Below, one piece after another: positions 58,047 through 64,000 of a stretch of 64,000 bases of DNA. The translations under genes and the position numbers were made by a program. Where the stretch lies: the NCBI GenBank assembly GCA_021396245.1, contig WNYE01000014.1, positions 372,001 through 436,000 of the forward strand, written 5' to 3'. The notes under the pieces were generated by a model. The model searched no databases, was not told the DNA's origin, and saw only the letters and a list, made by a program, of their open reading frames with translations. Source of the DNA: Sporothrix humicola. Taxonomy: Eukaryota > Ascomycota > Sordariomycetes > Ophiostomatales > Ophiostomataceae. The first letter of the stretch is position 1. Each line of letters starts with the position of its first letter.

Positions 58047-61000
58047 AAGACCTCGTCTTTTGGTTTCCTGACTTTCGTCCAGCCCAGCGAGGATAAGCCA
58101 GATCGCCCTCAAGACGCAACGAAACGACACAACACAGGTCTACGGCAAGCCTACCCCCAGCGTACCATCGTAACCGGTGTTGGTCGCCGAAAAAGACAAA
58201 AGCGCCTTGAGCTCGCCCTGAGTTCCCGCCTCACAGGACTTTCCTCATCTTTCTCTCGGTCAACATTCTCTCCAACACTTGAGCGGCTCACCCTTTTCAT
58301 CTCGCCCGCTCAAATTCATCTGCGCCTCCATCTTTAGGAAAGTCGACTTCCTGCCTGTTTCTCCGACACTTTCTCGGATTCGCTCACTTGGAATTTCCTC
58401 TATTGTCCGCCCTGTTTTTACTCTCTTTTAATTGTTCAGCGACAAGTTTTGACGCCTCGGTCGGTCTTTTTGGGTTGCACTCATTATCTAGCGGTTTAGT
58501 GGGTTCCTGTTGTTCGTCTTGTTTGTATTACTCTTGTACGCTCGTCACCGCATGTTTCACGGAGTTTTGTTCTTTGGTTTTCTTTTGGCAAAAAGATATA
58601 GAGATGGGATAGATTTGGCATTTTCTCTGTATTCGGTCTTTTTCTTTCCTGATTTCCATCTGCTCTTTTCTTTTGTCTCTTCATAGATTCCATACTCCTT
58701 AGCCAGCTCGTTCAGTTCTGTCTTTCATCACTTTTCATTTTCTAGCTATCGTTTTAACTGCATACCCAATTCACAATCGTTTAAAATATTTCAGACAATA
58801 AAATAGGTGCACATGTAGAACGACCTGAACAATCAATTAAACTTTTGGTACGCGAACCACTCTTATTGCGTGCAGCTTGCGCGTGTTTCTTCCGGGAATG
58901 TCGCACTTGCCGCATGCTGTGATTTGGTGCTCCCTACGCCATTCATAGCGGGGCCCTGCTACGATCTGAGCCCGGGGGCCTGTGCCTTTGCTGGGACCCC
59001 TGTAAAACAGCCAGGCCACCGTTTATCTGGTTCGCGAACCATGACGTTTTTCGTCGGGGGAAGAGCCCCTACTCTCTACCTGCCACAGCGTTTTGCCAGC
59101 TCGAAACTCTCCTTGCGCCCGTTAACCCACCACCCCCCATTAGAAGTTTACACAACATATACTGAGTATGAGGCGGTGAAACAAAACAAAAGGACAATAA
59201 AGGGAACACAAGCAAACAGGCGTTTTCTAGGCAAAAATGAGAAGAGAAGGCGGTCTGTCACAACTCAAAAGACAGGTAGGAGATTGATGCCGAAGACGGA
59301 TGGGCAAGGCTGTGCTCCTCGGTTGGTTTTGGGTGAAGTGGTGTCCTTGACCTTACCCCCTTATCCCCGTCCTCAGCTCATGTGAGCTGGAAGTGCAACG
59401 AGGCACAGCATCAGGCGTTATACGGGCGTACAAACATTGTGATATATCCTGCAGGCTAGCAGTGCTACATGTAGGAGGCAAAGGCAAAAAGGAGAAAAGG
59501 GGCAGAACAAAACATGGCTTGTGTAAGGGGAAAAGGCAAGAATGTGTAAAGCCAATGGCTAATAGCACAAGATTTGCACGATGAGAGTGGTGAACAGCCA
59601 ATCGATTCCTCCCAGAAAAAGTGTCCGAAGCCGGCGATGGCTTTTGGGGCAGGACAGGGCAGCCTTCCCTTCAGAACCTCTGGATATCAGCGCCCTGTGG
59701 CATTTCGACTCAATCGTTCAGATGGACAAAACAAGGCAGAATAAGACGATACACGTGAAAAAGCCAGATCGGCATGTTCCTGGAGAGGCTGTCTTCAGCA
59801 CCAATACTCTTGATGAATTACAGAGCAGTGTTGTGTTTCCGAGGTAAAGCCAATATATTACCTTCACGGCACCTTTCTTTGGTCAGCCTTGTCCTGCTTA
59901 ACTGGATTCATTTCCAGGCGGCTCTTCTATCAAAAGACACCGCCTTGGAATATCAGGGCGAGGAACTTGACGCGACTTGTTGCCATTGTGTTTTGTTTGC
60001 CATAAAATGATACATCAACCATTTTATTTTGCAGCAAATAGCAATCGATGAAATGTTGTTGCTGCCTCAATTGAGGCCAACCGTCAAGGCCACAATAATC
60101 TTTCTAGAACTTTTGGTGACGGGGGTGCCCGAGTTTGACGGGAGCACGCACCAAGTGTTTAGGCCTCATTATCTCACTTCTCGAAACACAACGAAACGAA
60201 ACGAAACGCCTAACTAGGACTTGACAACTCCCTTTTCGGAATTTCGTGATATCTGTTCTTCTCGCTCCTTCTGGATATTTTTCATCCATTTTCAGATGCA
60301 TCTTCCGTATGATTCTTTGGCACTCGTAATTGAATATAGGGCCCAAGGCAAACTTACTGTCCCAGCTAGGGCAAGGCTTTCAGGTACGCCTAACTGCCAG
60401 TGCAGTTTTGGTTGGCCAGGACTTTTGGCACTTCCTGCGATACGATTCACCACCCAACACACAAGCCGATACGAGCCGTGCTCTTCTCGGTATGCCGTGG
60501 TCACAGGTGCCGTTTACTTGAGCTAGCCTATCGGCAATGTGAGAAGGATCACTCCGGTGCAGCTTTTCATAATTTTGGGATAATTAAGAAGAAAATAAAT
60601 ACACAAAAATAAATATATGAGATATGATGCCTTGGGTTCTGTCAGAATAAGCGATTGCAACGGTGTTCGAATAAGGCTATCGTCGCCTCCAAAAATGGAA
60701 AGTAAATGAGGATACTCATATCCCAAAATTACTTCAACCGGCGAGAAATTCGAAGAATACACACCTGTATGCAGTCATGATGAAAATTTTCAAAGTAAAC
60801 AACGGTAAGGACGTTGAAGAATTTTCACCTGTATGGCTGCCTTGTCGTTGTACAGACGAATTGCATTCAATTATTCTTCGAAATCACGACGTGATTCGCT
60901 TCGATGGTCAGTTTGTTTATTGTCTTGTTGTAAATCCTGCTGTACAACGTCCTGCATAAAAACGCTTAAGCGACTGGCTGGGCCTTTCTTTCCCGCCCGT

Positions 61001-62744
61001 TTGCTCACCTTTTTCTTCCATACAAATCTCTGGGATTCCCTCAGGCTCTCTTGTGCCTCGGCGTCTCCAGCTCCTCAAGAACGGCTGATAACGACAAACG
61101 CACCGCCTCCACGTACCAGGTGTAGTTTCTATCATAATAGTCCTCCCCACGATGTGTTCCCGTGATGTGATTCGCCCTAATGTCGGCATGAACCGTTCGT
61201 TGGGCACAGTTGTCAAGTTAGGGTTGGGCAGTGACGGACATTTGGTGAAACTGCTCCGTATGCCATGCAACCACTTAAAAGGCCCTGCATGCGGCTCTTT
61301 CTGGTGTCTTTAACGGTTTTGCTCCAAATAGCAAAACATCACACCTGTCGTTCGTCGGTTTGATGCAATATGCCGTGGGACTGATAATATTGTTTGTTCA
61401 TCACGTCATGTGATTGATAGCCACATTTTTGTTTCTTTTCTTGCTTTAGTGACCCAAAATATCACTTTAGACATGACATGTCATTCGTGATTGTATTTTG
61501 AGCCTCATCAAAGCCTTTTCGCGTCTGTCTACTTTCAGTACCTGTCAAAGACTCACTTATTCTTTCCCGGGCTTTCTTTCGACATATTGCACACTGATCA
61601 GAAAAGAATTTACTGAATTGTAAATCTGAGCATTTTTGCACATTTATTTCACAATTGTACCGACGATAAGGGACATATGTAAGGGCAAAGGGGCTGTGTC
61701 TGGCCAGTTGTGCACGTGAAGGTTTTTGTAGTCCTATCATATCTGCACATGATTTTTTACGTGCATATCAGAGCCGGTGACGTAGAGACTACACAATTTC
61801 ATACACTGGACGATCTCGGACCATCAGCTTTTGCACATTCACAATATTTTGTACTTGTCATGAGATTTTGTTTTTCTCAACTCAGCCCCCATTCAATCTG
61901 TTTCTTACACGCCCCCATCCTTTTGATTTCTATCCATTGATATTGCCACTATCCATTGATATTGCCATATTGTTTGTTGGTTGCATATCCCGTCGCTTCA
62001 GGCTTTCCCAACCTCGTTGTTGCCTCGTCCATGGCCCGTGCTGTTGCATACCGCGTCCCTTCCACACCTTTTTTCTTGTTTTCTTTGTTGTCGTCCGTGA
62101 TTGCTTGTTTTCTTCCCGTTTGTTTGCTGCATAGCCTTCCTGCCCGTCACCGCCAATGCTGCTTTTCCGCCTGTCGAGGCAGAAAAAAACTATGACTCCT
62201 CACCTCGGCGCCTGAGATATCACTTTCACAACACATACCTCGACGCCTCGACGCCTCGACGCCTCGGACATCAACACATCGCGTCCGGAGGCCTTTTTTG
62301 GACGCCTTAAACGCCTCGACGCCTGGACGCCTGGACGCCTGGACGCCTTACGGGCGAAGGGAAGGCCGTGATGGGTATTGTTGATACGAAAAGGTGAGGG
62401 TGTAGACATGAAGGAAGGTGTTTGGAGGACGTGCCGGGCCGGCGATGTGTAGACGATATCGGCGCCGATACGCCTTTGCTGGGCGTTGTGCCGTATTACT
62501 CCGCCTTCTTTTAAGCCTCTGGGTGTCGTCTTACAGTATTCAACATGACAAGGGGGAAAGAGGCACTGTATGTGTCTTGGAATGTGCTCATAGATTGTTT
62601 TTCTTGGTACATGGGGTTTCTTCATCACTACTCATACACAGACCGCCGTAATTACCGGCTATCCCATTCCCAACCATGACTTGAAAGAACCAAATAGACC
62701 ACGCGCTACTATATGCAAGAAGAAAGTCGACTCCGGAAAGACAA
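58047..62744. other. 4.7-kb gene-poor region
   Basis: T-rich 3' flank of the 59-residue gene, then sequence with only short motif-free frames. Contains a GACGCCT minisatellite at 62241-62349 and short CGAAA repeats at 60189-60207. No RNA gene or transposon end seen. The last part (62640-62744) is 3' flank of the mS45 gene. Confidence 0.45.
62241..62349. repeat. GACGCCT(C/G) octamer minisatellite, two blocks
   Basis: Block 1 at about 62241-62265 has three tandem CGACGCCT units. Block 2 at about 62309-62349 has a degenerate start, one CGACGCCT, and three to four TGGACGCC units. A 45-bp spacer with partial copies separates them, suggesting one expanding array. Confidence 0.85.
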
Positions 62745-64000
62745 TCAACCAACGCTCGTCGGGATCTTGACCACGCCACGCCTGCGGTCGTTGAACGGCA
62801 CACCGTACCGTTGGCCCGCCACATTGCGGCCACGGCCTTCGGGGCCGACGCTGTCGACGTTGTAGTCCTTAATGCGGAACTCGAAGCGCGGCGTTTTGAC
62901 GCGCACCGTGCTGGCCTCCTCGGCCAGGGCGGCTGCGCGGGCCTTGTCGTAGATGGCCTGTTGTTCTGCGGCCGCCTTTTCGCGGAACTGCTGCATGCCC
63001 TCCTCGTACGTCTTGGTGCCGGCGTCGACGTCCCGTTCAATCTGGATCAGCTCGCCCAGGGGCATGCGCTTGTCGGGCGTGAGCAGCTTGGGGTGGAAGG
63101 CCTTGGCGGCGTCCTCGCGCGTAAACTCGCGGGATTCGGGAACGGGCACAAAGAGCTGCTGTTTGGAATAGGGGTGGACAAAGACCTCGTTGATGTCCTC
63201 AAACTGTATGCCTTCTTGAAGTTTGTTGGATCCCCATTTTGGCAAGAACCTCATGATGGCTGCGTTGTATGGCTCGGCCAGTTGGCGACCCTGGTGTGTG
63301 CGGGCGCACGTGTTAGCATTTGACCGATCAGAAAGAAGAGAGAATTTTGGAATGCAAAAATGTAGGGACAAAATAGGCTCAGAAAGATAAGCATGGCAAA
63401 GTTTTGTAACCATATGTGTTGTCTTCAAGACTAATCGATTTTCTTATATGTTTCATCACGGCCTTTGAGTTGGGGAGAGAGAGAGAGAGAAAGAGAACGA
63501 GAGAAAAGAGAGAGGGCAAAGATTGGGTGCGTTTTGCACAAATAAAAAAAAAGAGAAAAGAGAGACGAGAAACGGGGGAAAAAAAACTCACCTCTCGACG
63601 CCATTTGTTTTCAATATCCATCAGACGGACGACGGCGGCCACGCGGCGCATGTCGACGGTGTAGTCGGCCGAAACGGTCTTGATGCTATCGCCGTCGACC
63701 ATGACTCGGTACCAGATAAGCTGGCGCATTTCCGGGCTGAGCACTGGCTCCCTCTGAAACGCTTTGTTGTTTCTGAAGATCGAGCCTAACCTATTGTCCG
63801 TTTCTGCCTCTTCGCCACCCTTCGGCCAAAGTGCCGGCCTTGCGCGCTCCTTGAGCCACAGGCGCATTTGGCGGCGCTTGGCTTTTACCGCGTTTACTGG
63901 TGTCGTCGAGAAAGCGGCGGCGGACGAGCCTGGTGATGTGAAGGTGAGTGATGTGGAACGGACAGACGACAACAGCGGCCGCCGGGACGCAGAGAGTGCG
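62745..64000 (-). CDS. mitochondrial ribosomal small-subunit protein mS45 (Bot1 family; 5' end outside window)
   Basis: Exons 63290-62745 and, upstream, 64000-63592 (continues beyond the right edge). The intron of 301 bp (GTGAGT donor, CACCAG acceptor) joins in phase 0; 317 residues are visible. The frame has no ATG before the edge; the visible N terminus (SRRPLLSSVRST...) is Ser/Arg-rich like a mitochondrial presequence. The core shows REPVLSPEMRQLIWYRVM, DMRRVAAVVRLMDIENKW, then across the intron GRQLAEPYNAAIM, VHPYSKQQLFVPVPESREFT and REDAAKAFHPKLL. These fit the 'eukaryotic mitochondrial regulator' (PF12298) family. Family knowledge: fission yeast Bot1 is a mitoribosomal small-subunit protein needed for respiration and cell-size control. 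A GA repeat lies in the intron. Confidence 0.88.
63473..63491. repeat. (GA)n microsatellite within the mS45 intron
   Basis: A GA run extended by GAAAGAGAACGAGAG-like degenerate purine sequence. On the gene strand it is a CT tract inside the intron. Confidence 0.85.

Noticed and set aside
60777..60959. 60-codon plus-strand frame (MMKIFKVNNGKDVEEF...)
   Set aside because: Plausible residue mix but too short, AT-rich, and without motif or clear leader; kept only as a note.

Overview
The window is nuclear DNA from a filamentous ascomycete. The evidence is short introns with GTATGT/GTAAGT donors, CTAAC-type branch sites and CAG/TAG acceptors, GC-rich codons, pyrimidine-rich 5' leaders, and long Ser/Gly/Asn/Gln-rich tracts in regulatory proteins. 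Family matches (fungal MED12, the allosteric fungal ATP sulfurylase, a Bot1/mS45-type mitoribosomal protein) place it in Pezizomycotina. Sordariomycetes, perhaps Ophiostomatales, is my inference from protein style and not a proven assignment.

Layout, left to right. The 3' end of the Hsp70-like ribosome-associated chaperone SSZ1 (+) converges on a three-exon Asterix (PAT complex) gene (-). That gene diverges from the large Mediator kinase-module gene MED12 (+). A tRNA-Leu(AAG) follows, then ATP sulfurylase (+) and a very small two-exon secreted-protein gene (+). On the minus strand come an EEIG1/EHBP1-type NT-C2 domain gene, a 5.4-kb gene-free interval, an EAF-type elongation factor gene, and a 1,216-residue low-complexity fungal protein. 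A DUF2052/CCDC97-like gene (-) and a double-GFA-domain gene (+) then diverge from a short shared promoter. Next on the minus strand are a tRNA adenosine deaminase (TAD2) with long extensions, a four-TM-segment membrane protein, a half-Zn-cluster low-complexity protein and a zinc-site protein. The last 14 kb is gene-poor. It holds a 59-residue Cys-rich two-exon gene (+) and, at the right edge, the mitoribosomal protein mS45/Bot1 (-), whose 5' end is cut off.

Most recognised genes are housekeeping: ribosome-linked folding (SSZ1), ER membrane-protein insertion (Asterix), Pol II transcription (MED12, EAF), sulfate activation, wobble-inosine formation with the tRNA-Leu(AAG) as one possible substrate, splicing-associated CCDC97, and mitochondrial translation (mS45). 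They do not form one pathway or a cluster. I see no CRISPR array, intact transposon, rRNA or secondary-metabolite cluster.

The points most worth a second look are the two tiny spliced genes (57 and 59 residues), the TAD2 gene (a roughly 380-residue N-terminal extension, and 103 further open codons in the same frame after its stop), the multi-pass membrane protein whose second exon lies over an open TAD2-frame reading, and the unassigned zinc-motif proteins. I found no clearly new multi-gene system.
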